This document shows, in pieces, positions 1 through 7,778 of a stretch of DNA of 32,137 nt. The first letter of the stretch is position 1. Every line of letters starts with the position of its first letter. The position numbers and the translations under genes were made by a program. The stretch is from the NCBI GenBank assembly GCA_013695465.1, contig JACDAL010000116.1, positions 1 to 32,137 on the forward strand, written 5' to 3'. The notes under the pieces were generated by a model. It ran no database searches. It saw only the letters and a list, made by a program, of their open reading frames with translations, and had not been told where the DNA came from. This DNA comes from Actinomycetota bacterium (GTDB taxonomy: Bacteria; Actinomycetota; CADDZG01; WHSQ01).

Positions 1-117
1 TTCAGCGCGCGGGTGCGCCAGGATGTCGACCTTGAAAGCCTGACTGCCGACCTCTTGGCCGTGGTCGATGAGACGATGCAGCCTGCCCACGAGTCACTAT
101 GGCTGCGACCGCCATGA
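1..117 (+). CDS. C-terminal fragment of an orphan membrane sensor-like protein (5' end outside window)
   Basis: The frame is open from the first base and stops with TGA at 115-117, giving the last 38 residues of a protein that starts upstream of the window. About 23 of the 38 positions are identical to the segment of the 11402-12913 protein that follows its RRFNRRKYDA motif. The shared blocks include ADLL-VV-ETMQ and LWLRP. The two are therefore paralogues about 11 kb apart on the same strand. This copy stops directly after LWLRPP, while the other runs on for about 59 residues. In this family, as I know it, a multi-pass N-terminal membrane region is followed by a short cytoplasmic tail without a kinase domain, and the molecular role is unknown. 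It is convergent with the ABC transporter gene ending at 163. Confidence 0.75.
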   Translation, partial: FSARVRQDVDLESLTADLLAVVDETMQPAHESLWLRPP

Positions 118-162
118 GCGCCTGCCCCAGAACCCTGCCCTCGGCCCCTGAGGACGACCTTT

Positions 163-1983
163 TCATGCGTGTAGCTGCGTGTTGCCCAGCCAGCTCTCAT
201 AGAGGTCGGTGTATCGGCCCCCGAGCGACAGGAGATCAGCGTGGCAGCCCTGCTCCACGAGCCGACCCTGATCGAATACGAACACCCAGTCGGCGGCCTC
301 GGCCGTCGAGAGCCGGTGCGCGATCGTCACGGTCGTGCGGCCTTCGGACAGCCGCCTGAGCGCCTCCGAAAGCGCGCGCTCGGTCTCGGGATCGACTGCG
401 CTCGTGGCTTCATCGAGGATCAGTATCGAGGGCTCGGCAATCTGGGCACGCGCAAGGGCGACCATTTGCGCCTCCCCCGCCGAGAGGTCCTCGCCCCGCT
501 GGCCCACCCGAGTGTCGATCCCCTGCGGCAGCCACTCAAGCCAGTCCTCGAGTCCTAACTCACGAAAGGCCGCCTCCACATCGGCTAGATCGGCCCGGCC
601 TGCGCCCGAGCGGCCGTAGGCGACGTTGGCGCGAATGGTGCCGTCGAAGAGAAAGCCGTCCTGCGGAACCATGCGGATGGCACGCCGCCGGGCTTCGGGT
701 GCCACCTCCGTGAGGTCGACACCCCCCACCAGAATTTGCCCGGAGGTGGGGTCGGCGAGGCGTGAAAGCAACTTGGCGAAGGTCGTCTTGCCGCAGCCGG
801 TCTCACCCACTATCGCCACGTGCGCACCCGCCGCCACGTCCAGGTCGATGCCTCTCAGCACCGGGAGCCCTCCCGTGTAGGAGAACTCGACCCCGCGCGC
901 CTCGATCGAGAGCTCCCCTTCCGGAAGAATCACGCCGGGCGAAGGCTCCTCCAGCCCCCGAGGAATATCCAGGACCGCGAGAACCTTGCGCCACCCCGCG
1001 ATGGCGGTCTGGGTCTGGTCGAAGTTCTCGGCCATCTCCGCCAGCGGGAAGGTCAGCAGGTTGACCAGGAACATGAATGCGACCAGACGTCCGGAGCTCA
1101 GCCCCCACGAAGGCCCAAAGAGCACGCCCACCAACACGACTGCGCCCATGGCCACCGCGCCGAAGAAGTTTCCCGACGGGAACACCATGGCCTGGAACTT
1201 CATGGCCCGCATCTGCGCCCGGTACTGGCGGTCGATGGCGCCCTTGAGCCGGCGGTCGATGCGCTCGTCGAGACCATAGGCGCGCACCACGTCGGCGCCC
1301 ATGACGCTCTCCGATATCTCAGAAAGAGTCTGGCCAACCCGTGTTCGCACGAGGTCGTAGGAGGACAGAAGATTGACCTGAAGCAGCCGCAAGATCAGCG
1401 CCAGGGGAGCAATCGAGACCAGCACAATCAACATGAGCTGCCACGAGTACACCGCCATGAGAGCGAAGGTCCCGACGATCAGGACCGATCCCGTAATCCA
1501 CGACACTCCGGACCACTCGAGGAAATGGCTAAGCGTGTCGACGTCGGCCGTTACCCGCGCCACGTACACGCCTCTCTTCTGCTCGGTTTGTTCGGCGATG
1601 CTGAGCGAGTGGATGTGGGCGAAGACTCGCACCCGCAGAGTTCTTAACGCCCGTTCCGATGAGGTGGTAAGCCGGGCGAAGGCGGCTCTGCCGGCGAAGT
1701 AGATGGCGCCGGTAACCACGGCGGTCAGCGCGCACACCCATAGCACGAAGCCGAGCCGGGGCTCCTGGTTGCCACCGAGCCCTCGATCGAGAACCTGCTG
1801 GATTAGAACCGGCAGGGCCAGAGACCCGATGGTCGAGACCACCGCAAGCGCGATCGTATAAAGCATCCCCGAGCGCAGCTCCGGCGACTCGGCCAAACCT
1901 CTGCGCAGGACGTTCCAGGCCCCATCGAGGCCGGGCGAGACTTCGGGGTCCTCGGCCGAGGCCGGCCTCATGCTCCGCATCAT
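163..1983 (-). CDS. ABC exporter half-transporter, catalytic-Glu/His subunit of a heterodimer
   Basis: 606 residues with a six-helix exporter membrane domain (about 40-340) followed by an ATPase domain (about 355-600). Walker A is GETGCGKT with K399. Walker B is LILDE with catalytic Glu525, and the switch histidine is His556 in IAHRLS. The signature is LSAGE (500-504) instead of LSGGQ. It starts at 1983 inside an ATGA overlap with the stop of the upstream half-transporter, so the two are probably translationally coupled and assemble one-to-one. Heterodimeric exporters of the TM287/288, BmrCD and TmrAB type have one normal and one degenerate ATP site. Here this subunit supplies the normal Walker B Glu and His but a poor signature. 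The substrate cannot be told; lipids, peptides or drugs are usual for the family. ATG codons at 1980 and 1971 are alternative starts. Confidence 0.93.
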   Translation of the reverse strand: MMRSMRPASAEDPEVSPGLDGAWNVLRRGLAESPELRSGMLYTIALAVVSTIGSLALPVLIQQVLDRGLGGNQEPRLGFVLWVCALTAVVTGAIYFAGRAAFARLTTSSERALRTLRVRVFAHIHSLSIAEQTEQKRGVYVARVTADVDTLSHFLEWSGVSWITGSVLIVGTFALMAVYSWQLMLIVLVSIAPLALILRLLQVNLLSSYDLVRTRVGQTLSEISESVMGADVVRAYGLDERIDRRLKGAIDRQYRAQMRAMKFQAMVFPSGNFFGAVAMGAVVLVGVLFGPSWGLSSGRLVAFMFLVNLLTFPLAEMAENFDQTQTAIAGWRKVLAVLDIPRGLEEPSPGVILPEGELSIEARGVEFSYTGGLPVLRGIDLDVAAGAHVAIVGETGCGKTTFAKLLSRLADPTSGQILVGGVDLTEVAPEARRRAIRMVPQDGFLFDGTIRANVAYGRSGAGRADLADVEAAFRELGLEDWLEWLPQGIDTRVGQRGEDLSAGEAQMVALARAQIAEPSILILDEATSAVDPETERALSEALRRLSEGRTTVTIAHRLSTAEAADWVFVFDQGRLVEQGCHADLLSLGGRYTDLYESWLGNTQLHA

Positions 1984-3776
1984 CTCCCGGCCCTCACCCT
2001 CGAAGCCCCGGCCCCCAGCTCGTACGCCCGCACCATGGCCTCGTAGGGGGCGAAGCTCATGAGCTCCCCGTGCTTGCCCGAGGCTTGAATGCGGCCGCCT
2101 TCGAGGAACAGGACGCGATCCGCCAGGGCGATGGCCGAGACCCGGTAAGCAATCACGATCAGTGTGGTGTTGAGCTCCGCACGCAAACGGTTCAGGATTG
2201 CAGCCTCGACCGTGGGATCTACCGCCGAAGTGGCGTCGTCGAGGATCAAGAGGCGCGGTTTTCTCGCCAGGGCGCGCGCCAGGGCGATCCGCTGGCGCTG
2301 CCCTCCGGAAAGGGTCACCCCCCGCTCCCCCACCACCGTGTCGTAGCCCTGCGGGAGCACCCGGATGAAGTCGTCGGCCTGCGCTCGGCGGGCGGCGTCC
2401 ACCACCTCTTCCTCGGACGCTCCCGAGTCGAGTGCGATGTTGTCTTTCACGCTGGTTGCGAACATGAAGCTCCGCTGGAACACGACCGCGGCGCTTTGGC
2501 GCAGGTGACCCGGCGCGATCTGTCGCAGGTCGATGCCGCCGAGCAGGATCGTCCCTTTATCGGGATCTGCGAGCCGCACGAGCAGCTCCGCAAGAGTGCT
2601 CTTGCCCGCGCCGGTGGGTCCAACCAGCGCCACCGACTCGTCGGCGGCGACCTCGAAGCTCAGGTCGTTCAGGACCCTGTGCTCGCCGTAGGAGAAAGCG
2701 ACCGAGCGCAGGGACACTCCCACCGGCCCCGAGGGAAGATCAGCCCCCTGCTCCGGCGTAGACATCGAGGACGGCTCCACGAAAATGCCCTGAAGCCGCT
2801 CCCGCCCCACGACCGCGCGCGGTATCAGGGCCAGCACGAAACCGATCATCCGCATGGGAAACGCGAGCAGCTGGAACAGGCTTACGAGCTGCACCAGCGT
2901 CCCAACCGTCACGGCCCCCGTGGATAGTCGCCATGCTCCCATCGCAAGCAACGCAATGATTCCCAGATTGGGAACGGTCTCGAAGGCGGGCTCGAAGGCG
3001 GCTCTGAGCCTGCCCATGCGCACGCGCTCCTGCTCCAGCACGGCGGCCCTTTGGTCGAAACGAGACACCTCGGAATCCTCACGACCGAGGGTCTTTACCA
3101 CCAGGGCGCCGTCGATGCTCTCGTGGGCGATAGCCGACACCTCGCCGATGGCCTGCTGCGCAGCGGTTGCCGCGGGCTCGACTGTACGCCCGTAGAAGCG
3201 ATTCAAGAGGCCGAGAAGCGGCAGGATCACCAGTCCCACAGAGGCGAGCAGGGGATCGGTCAGGATCAGGGATATGACTGCGAACAGCACAAGGAAGATC
3301 ACGGTTACCGAAAACGGAACCGGGTTCAGCACATCGGTTGCAGCCTGGACGTCGGCCTCGGCGTGAGCGAGCAGCTCGCCCGCCGGCCGGGAGCGGTGGA
3401 ACGCCAGAGGCAGGTCCCGGTAGCGCTCGATCACCCGGGTCCTCAACGAGGCCTGCATCCTGTAGGAGGTCATGCCGGCGAAATAGCGGCGCAGGACGAT
3501 GGCTCCGGCGCGCACCGCGACCACACAGACAAGAGCAGCAACTCCTCCCCACAAGGTCCTCGTATTCACGCCCGATCTGAACGCCGGATAGATGATCTCG
3601 TCGGTGACCCGACCCAGGATGATCGTTGAAGCCACCGTGGCGGCCGAGTACAACACTCCGCCGACCAGCGAGATCGTGAACGGGAGCGGGTGCATCCTGA
3701 CGTAGGACACGATGATCCGAATCCCGCGCCCGAACACAGAGCGTTGTTCTTCGTTTTTTCGAACTTCAGCGCGCAT
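1980..3776 (-). CDS. ABC exporter half-transporter, degenerate-site subunit of the heterodimer
   Basis: 598 residues from the ATG at 3776, preceded by GGAG at 5 nt; an in-frame GTG at 3782 has no room for a ribosome site. A six-helix exporter domain (about 20-330) is followed by an ATPase domain (about 350-580). Walker A is GPTGAGKST with K392 and the signature is a perfect LSGGQ (489-493). The Walker B acidic residue is Asp514 (LILDD) rather than Glu, and the switch His is Tyr544 (IAYRVS). These two changes are hallmarks of the non-hydrolysing site of heterodimeric ABC exporters. They pair with the altered LSAGE signature of the overlapping partner, while this subunit's LSGGQ completes the partner's active site. 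It lies 69 bp downstream of the membrane-protein gene at 3846-4751 on the same strand and may be co-transcribed with it. Confidence 0.93.
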   Translation of the reverse strand: MRAEVRKNEEQRSVFGRGIRIIVSYVRMHPLPFTISLVGGVLYSAATVASTIILGRVTDEIIYPAFRSGVNTRTLWGGVAALVCVVAVRAGAIVLRRYFAGMTSYRMQASLRTRVIERYRDLPLAFHRSRPAGELLAHAEADVQAATDVLNPVPFSVTVIFLVLFAVISLILTDPLLASVGLVILPLLGLLNRFYGRTVEPAATAAQQAIGEVSAIAHESIDGALVVKTLGREDSEVSRFDQRAAVLEQERVRMGRLRAAFEPAFETVPNLGIIALLAMGAWRLSTGAVTVGTLVQLVSLFQLLAFPMRMIGFVLALIPRAVVGRERLQGIFVEPSSMSTPEQGADLPSGPVGVSLRSVAFSYGEHRVLNDLSFEVAADESVALVGPTGAGKSTLAELLVRLADPDKGTILLGGIDLRQIAPGHLRQSAAVVFQRSFMFATSVKDNIALDSGASEEEVVDAARRAQADDFIRVLPQGYDTVVGERGVTLSGGQRQRIALARALARKPRLLILDDATSAVDPTVEAAILNRLRAELNTTLIVIAYRVSAIALADRVLFLEGGRIQASGKHGELMSFAPYEAMVRAYELGAGASRVRAGR

Positions 3777-3845
3777 GACCACTCCAGAGGACCAGATCGA
3801 GGGCCGGCGGCGGCCGCCCAGCAGGACGACCGGGAATCAACGAGT

Positions 3846-4751
3846 CTATCCGGCTCCTGAAGAGGAACTCCCCGGTATTGCGGCAGTGCCCGACGCAGCC
3901 GCGCTCTCCTGCAGGGAAGCTGCCACAAACGACACGCCCCAAAGAATCGCGAGCACACCCCAAAAGCCGCCCTGGGCGGAGGCGTCGGCAGGGAAGGCGA
4001 GGGAGGCGGCTCCGTAAACAATCAACACCGCCGCCGTCGTCCACGCGGTAATGCGCCAGCCCGCCGGCCTCGACGCGGCAAGGAAGGAGGAAGCCACGAT
4101 CGACAGCGCGAAGGCGCCCATCACCGACCAGTGCCTGTAGTGCTCGATAGCCTGGAGCGCCTCTCCCGACGCCGCATTTTCGAGTGCCCTGTCGACCTCC
4201 GCGTCGGTGGCGTCCTCGGGCAACGCATCGAACACCTGGGGAGCAATCCGGCCGGCCTCGGCCGCCACACGGAACTGGTCGAAGGCGAATAGCAGCAGCG
4301 GAATGGTCGCCACGGCCGCCAGTCCGAGCAACAGGGGGCTGGGGGCCAGGGCCGGCCGGAGCAGCTGGGAGCGGGCGGGGTGGAGCACCACGATGAGGAG
4401 GGGAAACACCACGAACAGGATCGTGATTGGGTCTCCCTCGCCGGCCACCACCGCCAGCACCACGATCGTCGTGGCCAAGGGAAGCACGACCTGATACATC
4501 GCCGCAATCTTGCTGTGAGGGCGGCGCAGTTGCGCGATCAGTCCCACCAGGGGGAGGAGGAAGAGGGCTCCGAAAGAGATCTCGTGCACCTTGTGCGACA
4601 CCTCTCCCGGCCCGACCTCTACGAACCAGCCCAGAACGAGAAAGGGAACCGGGGTGAGCAGGGCCGTGAACAGGATGGACACCAGCACGAGGACCACGAA
4701 CACGACTCGCTTGACCACGGGCAGGGCGCTTCGTGTCTCTGAAGATTCCAT
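3846..4751 (-). CDS. multi-pass membrane protein of unknown function
   Basis: 301 residues that I do not recognise as a named family. Hydrophobic segments lie near residues 14-42, 58-72, 84-104, 110-124, 138-160, 208-226, 232-252 and 262-282, so about eight membrane helices are likely. The segment at about 161-205 is acidic and alanine-rich and probably lies outside the membrane between helices five and six. The last 20 residues are Ser/Ala/Gly-rich. The ATG at 4751 is preceded by TAGGGT with 6 nt between, which suggests a leaderless transcript. A strong inverted repeat (4767-4803) sits immediately upstream. It is the first gene before the heterodimeric ABC exporter on the same strand, so an accessory role in that transport system is possible but unproven. 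Confidence 0.7.
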   Translation of the reverse strand: MESSETRSALPVVKRVVFVVLVLVSILFTALLTPVPFLVLGWFVEVGPGEVSHKVHEISFGALFLLPLVGLIAQLRRPHSKIAAMYQVVLPLATTIVVLAVVAGEGDPITILFVVFPLLIVVLHPARSQLLRPALAPSPLLLGLAAVATIPLLLFAFDQFRVAAEAGRIAPQVFDALPEDATDAEVDRALENAASGEALQAIEHYRHWSVMGAFALSIVASSFLAASRPAGWRITAWTTAAVLIVYGAASLAFPADASAQGGFWGVLAILWGVSFVAASLQESAAASGTAAIPGSSSSGAG

Positions 4752-4757
4752 ATGCCC

Positions 4758-4763
4758 ACCCTA
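4758..4763 (-). promoter_or_regulatory. putative -10 box of a leaderless promoter for the 3846-4751 gene
   Basis: On the minus strand TAGGGT fits the TAnnnT form of actinobacterial -10 boxes. It ends 6 nt before the ATG at 4751, placing the transcription start at or next to the start codon. No clear -35 is seen, and that region is occupied by an inverted repeat. Confidence 0.45.
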
Positions 4764-4766
4764 AAG

Positions 4767-4803
4767 CCGCCCCTCAGCCGGCTCTTTGCCAGCTCAGGGG
4801 CGG
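4767..4803. terminator. 37-nt imperfect inverted repeat: terminator of nth or operator
   Basis: Arms CCGCCCCT-c-AGCCGGC and GCCAGCT-c-AGGGGCGG flank a TCTTT loop. Pairing runs over 16 positions with two mismatches. On the minus strand it lies about 95 nt beyond the nth stop and is followed by CTTTA, so it could end the nth transcript. It also overlaps the -35 region expected for the downstream gene, so an operator or attenuator role is the alternative. Confidence 0.45.
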
Positions 4804-4895
4804 ATTCCGCACGTCCTCTGGCACAAAGCCAGTTCCGGAGCGGGGGCCGAGCCGGGGCGGCCGAAGAAGTCAAAGGGCCAGGCCGGCCCTGGCGG

Positions 4896-5612
4896 CTAGA
4901 CGGCCGAGCCATCGGCCAGCAGGAGAACCCCGGCGTCGCAGAAGTCGAAAACAGGACATTCGGAGCACAGCGGCCGGCGCGCACGGCAGACACGTCGGCC
5001 GTGCTCGATCATGAGCACGTGCAGCTGGTAACGCAGACCCGCGGGGATGCGGGCCGCAAGCTCACCGCTCGCCGTCTCGGCAGACGCTTTCCCTGCAACC
5101 CAACCCAGTCGCCGCACCACTCGATGCACGTGGGTGTCGATGGGGAACGCGTCTCGCTGCATGGAGAAGGCCATGACGCACGCCGCCGTCTTCGGCCCCA
5201 CGCCGGGCAGCGACCGCAGGTAGGCATAGACCTCGTCGTCCGGGAGCGGCTCGAGGCTGGACAGTTCGATCCGCCCCTCCCGCGCTCGAATCTCGTCGAG
5301 AATCGCCCTGATGCGCGGCGCCTTGAGCCGGGCCAGGCCTCCGGGGCGAATCGCCTCCTCGATCTCGTCCAATGAAGCCTCGCCGAACGCATCCCAGGAC
5401 GGCCAGCGCTCCCTCAAGGCGCGAAAGGCCCGCCCCGAGTTGATGTCAGAGGTGTGCTGCGAAAGGACAGTTCCGACGAGGCACTCGACGATGGGAGCCT
5501 TGCGCTGTGCCTGGATCGGGCCGTATGCCTCGACCAAGCGGCGATGGACCGCTCGAATCCTTCGTGCCGACGGCGACTCGTTTCTTTGCTTACTCGCCAG
5601 GAAGCGAGTCAC
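4896..5612 (-). CDS. nth: endonuclease III (DNA glycosylase/AP lyase) with [4Fe-4S] cluster
   Basis: 238 residues, a little longer than the usual 210-220. Enzymes of this family remove oxidised pyrimidines from DNA and cleave at the abasic site in base excision repair. The helix-hairpin-helix LPGVGPKTA (135-143) carries the catalytic Lys141. Asp159 in the PIDTHVHRV motif is the catalytic acid. The C-terminal cysteines 209, 216, 219 and 225 have the C-x6-C-x2-C-x5-C spacing of the iron-sulfur cluster. The start is GTG at 5612, with no earlier in-frame choice that fits the family. It is divergent from the histidine-phosphatase gene across 57 bp. The segment between its end and 4751 (144 bp) holds only the inverted repeat and the leaderless promoter. 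Confidence 0.92.
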   Translation of the reverse strand: MTRFLASKQRNESPSARRIRAVHRRLVEAYGPIQAQRKAPIVECLVGTVLSQHTSDINSGRAFRALRERWPSWDAFGEASLDEIEEAIRPGGLARLKAPRIRAILDEIRAREGRIELSSLEPLPDDEVYAYLRSLPGVGPKTAACVMAFSMQRDAFPIDTHVHRVVRRLGWVAGKASAETASGELAARIPAGLRYQLHVLMIEHGRRVCRARRPLCSECPVFDFCDAGVLLLADGSAV

Positions 5613-5656
5613 GCAACCGGTGCCGGGCCAGCGGCGAGCAGCGCCGGTCCTTCTTC

Positions 5657-5662
5657 TATCCT
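5657..5662 (+). promoter_or_regulatory. putative -10 box of a leaderless promoter for the phosphatase gene
   Basis: TATCCT ends 7 nt before the ATG at 5670, the spacing expected when transcription begins at the start codon. There is no Shine-Dalgarno-like sequence before this ATG, which supports leaderless expression and this start. Confidence 0.5.
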
Positions 5663-5669
5663 GCCGGTC

Positions 5670-6284
5670 ATGACGTCACAGCTTATCGTCGCCCGGCACG
5701 CAGAGACGAAATGCTCCCGGGCGGGGATGCTCAACGGCGACCCGGCTAAACCATGCCCTCTAACGACTCGCGGCCTCCAACAGGCGACGGACATGGGGCA
5801 GCGACTGGAAAGCTCATCTCTCGACCTGTGCATCACCACCACCTTCGAACGAACAAGGAAAACTGCGTGCATCGCCCTCGGCGGCCGAGACGTGAAGCGC
5901 GTGATCGAGCCGCTTCTCAATGACCCCGTGCTTGGAGCGCTCGAGGGCTTCGATGTAGACCGTCACCGCGACTGGTTGGAGCAACATGCCTGGGACCAGG
6001 CGCCTGCGGGAGGGGAGAGTCAGCTCGAGGCTATCTCCCGCTTCGTCGCGGGATGGAGGCGTGTTCTCGAGCGCCGAGAGAAGGCCATTGTCGTGATAGG
6101 TCACGCCTTTCCGATAAGCTTCGCGCTTACCCTTGCATCAGGTGAAGAGCCTGCACTGCGTCGACGCTACGATGAAGAGGTTGAGTTGGCGCAGCTCATG
6201 ACACTCGACGTAGTCGCCCTCGATAAGGGTTTAAGGCGTGCACAGACCGCGTTGACGGACCTTTCGATCACTCGGAGCCCCTAG
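5670..6284 (+). CDS. histidine phosphatase (phosphoglycerate-mutase-like) family protein
   Basis: 204 residues. The open frame extends upstream over the nth start, but the family fold begins at this ATG (MTSQLIVARHAET). The phosphate-pocket residues are Arg9-His10 (RHA in place of the usual RHG), Arg61 in the ERTRKTA segment, Asp85/Glu92 in the NDPVLGALEG segment, and His145 in VVIGHAFP. The family transfers or hydrolyses phosphoryl groups through a phospho-histidine. Substrates range from phosphoglycerate to alpha-ribazole phosphate and cannot be assigned here. The last 17 bp overlap the end of the convergent RibA-RibD fusion gene. Given that neighbour, a phosphatase acting on a pyrimidine or ribityl phosphate is an interesting but unsupported thought. 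Confidence 0.85.
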   Translation: MTSQLIVARHAETKCSRAGMLNGDPAKPCPLTTRGLQQATDMGQRLESSSLDLCITTTFERTRKTACIALGGRDVKRVIEPLLNDPVLGALEGFDVDRHRDWLEQHAWDQAPAGGESQLEAISRFVAGWRRVLERREKAIVVIGHAFPISFALTLASGEEPALRRRYDEEVELAQLMTLDVVALDKGLRRAQTALTDLSITRSP

Positions 6285-7599
6285 CGTCGCTGTTGTTATT
6301 GGACACATCCCACGCCAACATGACGTCATCGTCCAACACGAACACGCTCCGGTTGGTGAGGGAAAGGCCTTGAGAGACTCTGGCAACTCTCAGATCCCCC
6401 ACTGCCGCCACACCCCTTCCCAGAATGACCGGGGCACAGGCAACTACAAGGCGATCGACTAGATGTTCGCGCAGCAACTCGGTAATCACCTTCGACCCTC
6501 CCTCGACGAGCAAGGATTTAATCCCGGAACCCCTCAAGGAGGCCAACGCGGCGGGCATGTCCACTCCCGCGGGCCCCTCGGGCAGGACCCTCACTGAAAC
6601 ACCTTGGCGTCGCAACTGCTCTATCTTCTTGTGGTCGGCGCGCGCGGTAGTCAGGATCACCGTTGCGGCATCGCCTTCGAGCACGCTCGCCGCGAGCGGG
6701 ATGCGCAGAGTCGTATCCAACACCACCCGAATCGGCGACGCCCCGGGGACCATCCGCACGGTGAGCTGCGGATCATCAAGTAGAACGGTTCCGATCCCCA
6801 CCAAGCAGGCATCGCAACGAGCGCGAAGCGAATGGGACACCGCCCGCTCACCCTCGCCGCTGATCCACTTCGAGTCTCCAACAGCTGTGGCAATGCGCCC
6901 ATCGACGCTTTGTGCATACTTGACCGCCACATAGGGACGCCGGCTCGAAGATCGAATACTCCCCAAGAGCTTCCCGGGATCCGGAAACTGGAGACTGCCG
7001 ACCTCGCCCGCAAGGGGGCGGAGATGACCCAGCCTGTTGCGCTTGGTTTGCAGGTAGTTGATGTTTCGATTGTGCGCAGCTACGTGCAGTGGCTCCAGGC
7101 CGACGACCTCCAAGCCGGCTCTGCTCAGCGCCGCCGCCTTGTCTGGATTGTTGGACAACAGGCGTATGGAGTCGATGCCAAGCGCACACAGCACGGAAGC
7201 AGCGTCATCGTACTTGCGGTCATCTACGGGGAGGCCAAGATGGAGATTCGCGTCGACAGTATCGGCGCCGGCGTCTTGAACGACGTAGGAGCGAAGTTTG
7301 TTGATAAGTCCCACGCCGCGGCCTTCATGTCCCGTCACGTAGATCATGACTCCTCGTTCTCCGGCTGCGATGGCCCGTAGAGCTGTGTGGAGCTGAAGTC
7401 CACAGTCACACCTCAGCGATCCAAGAGAATCCCCGGTAAGACATTCCGAGTGCACACGGGTGAGCACGGGGCCGCCGGTTGAGAGGTCACCCACTGAGAG
7501 CGCGAGGTACACGAACCCGGATGAGGACTCGAAGGCCCGGGCGTCGAAGAATCCGTAGGACGTGGGGAGCTCCAGTCTGGCGACCTCCCTCACATTCAC
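6268..7599 (-). CDS. GTP cyclohydrolase II fused to RibD-type reductase domain
   Basis: 443 residues in two domains. Residues 1-195 are GTP cyclohydrolase II. Zinc cysteines 53, 64 and 66 lie in ECLTGDSLGSLRCDCG, the HEGRGVGL loop is present, and Tyr105, Asp126 and Arg128 match the E. coli RibA catalytic positions. Residues 221-433 are the RibD C-terminal reductase fold, with SVDGRIA, SKWISG, RCDACLVG-GTVLLDDP-LT and VEGG (365-368). Neither a RibB domain nor a RibD deaminase domain is present. The first domain opens GTP to the 2,5-diamino pyrimidinone ribosyl phosphate, and the second would reduce the ribosyl to a ribityl chain. It starts at GTG 7599 and looks leaderless. It is divergent from the dehydrogenase/PTPS genes, which suggests a specialised pathway rather than housekeeping riboflavin synthesis. 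Confidence 0.92.
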   Translation of the reverse strand: MNVREVARLELPTSYGFFDARAFESSSGFVYLALSVGDLSTGGPVLTRVHSECLTGDSLGSLRCDCGLQLHTALRAIAAGERGVMIYVTGHEGRGVGLINKLRSYVVQDAGADTVDANLHLGLPVDDRKYDDAASVLCALGIDSIRLLSNNPDKAAALSRAGLEVVGLEPLHVAAHNRNINYLQTKRNRLGHLRPLAGEVGSLQFPDPGKLLGSIRSSSRRPYVAVKYAQSVDGRIATAVGDSKWISGEGERAVSHSLRARCDACLVGIGTVLLDDPQLTVRMVPGASPIRVVLDTTLRIPLAASVLEGDAATVILTTARADHKKIEQLRRQGVSVRVLPEGPAGVDMPAALASLRGSGIKSLLVEGGSKVITELLREHLVDRLVVACAPVILGRGVAAVGDLRVARVSQGLSLTNRSVFVLDDDVMLAWDVSNNNSDARGSE

Positions 7600-7605
7600 C
7601 CCGTG

Positions 7606-7611
7606 ATAGTA
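7606..7611 (-). promoter_or_regulatory. putative -10 box of a leaderless promoter for the RibA-RibD fusion
   Basis: On the minus strand TACTAT ends 6 nt before the GTG at 7599. A leaderless start leaves no space for an FMN riboswitch upstream of this riboflavin-type gene, and none is visible in 7600-7778. Confidence 0.5.
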
Positions 7612-7778
7612 GTCGCGGTTCCTTTCTTATCCGACGGCGTCGATTAGGGCACTTTGCGCAAGCCTCCCTCGCCGGCAACGAGAGCGGAGCGGAGGCCCAA
7701 AGTGTGGAGGCGACCTCCGAGACAAGCCTCTAAGATCGACTCTCTGGTGCAACAACCACAGATCCTCGGCAGCTCTCT

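Noticed and set aside
820-1647. 275-codon plus-strand open frame
   Set aside because: Opposite the ABC transporter gene; His/Arg/Gln/Asp-rich low-quality sequence typical of the complement of a GC-rich gene.
7600-7778. Possible FMN riboswitch upstream of the RibA-RibD fusion
   Set aside because: The gene appears leaderless and no RFN-element motifs or stems are visible in the gap.
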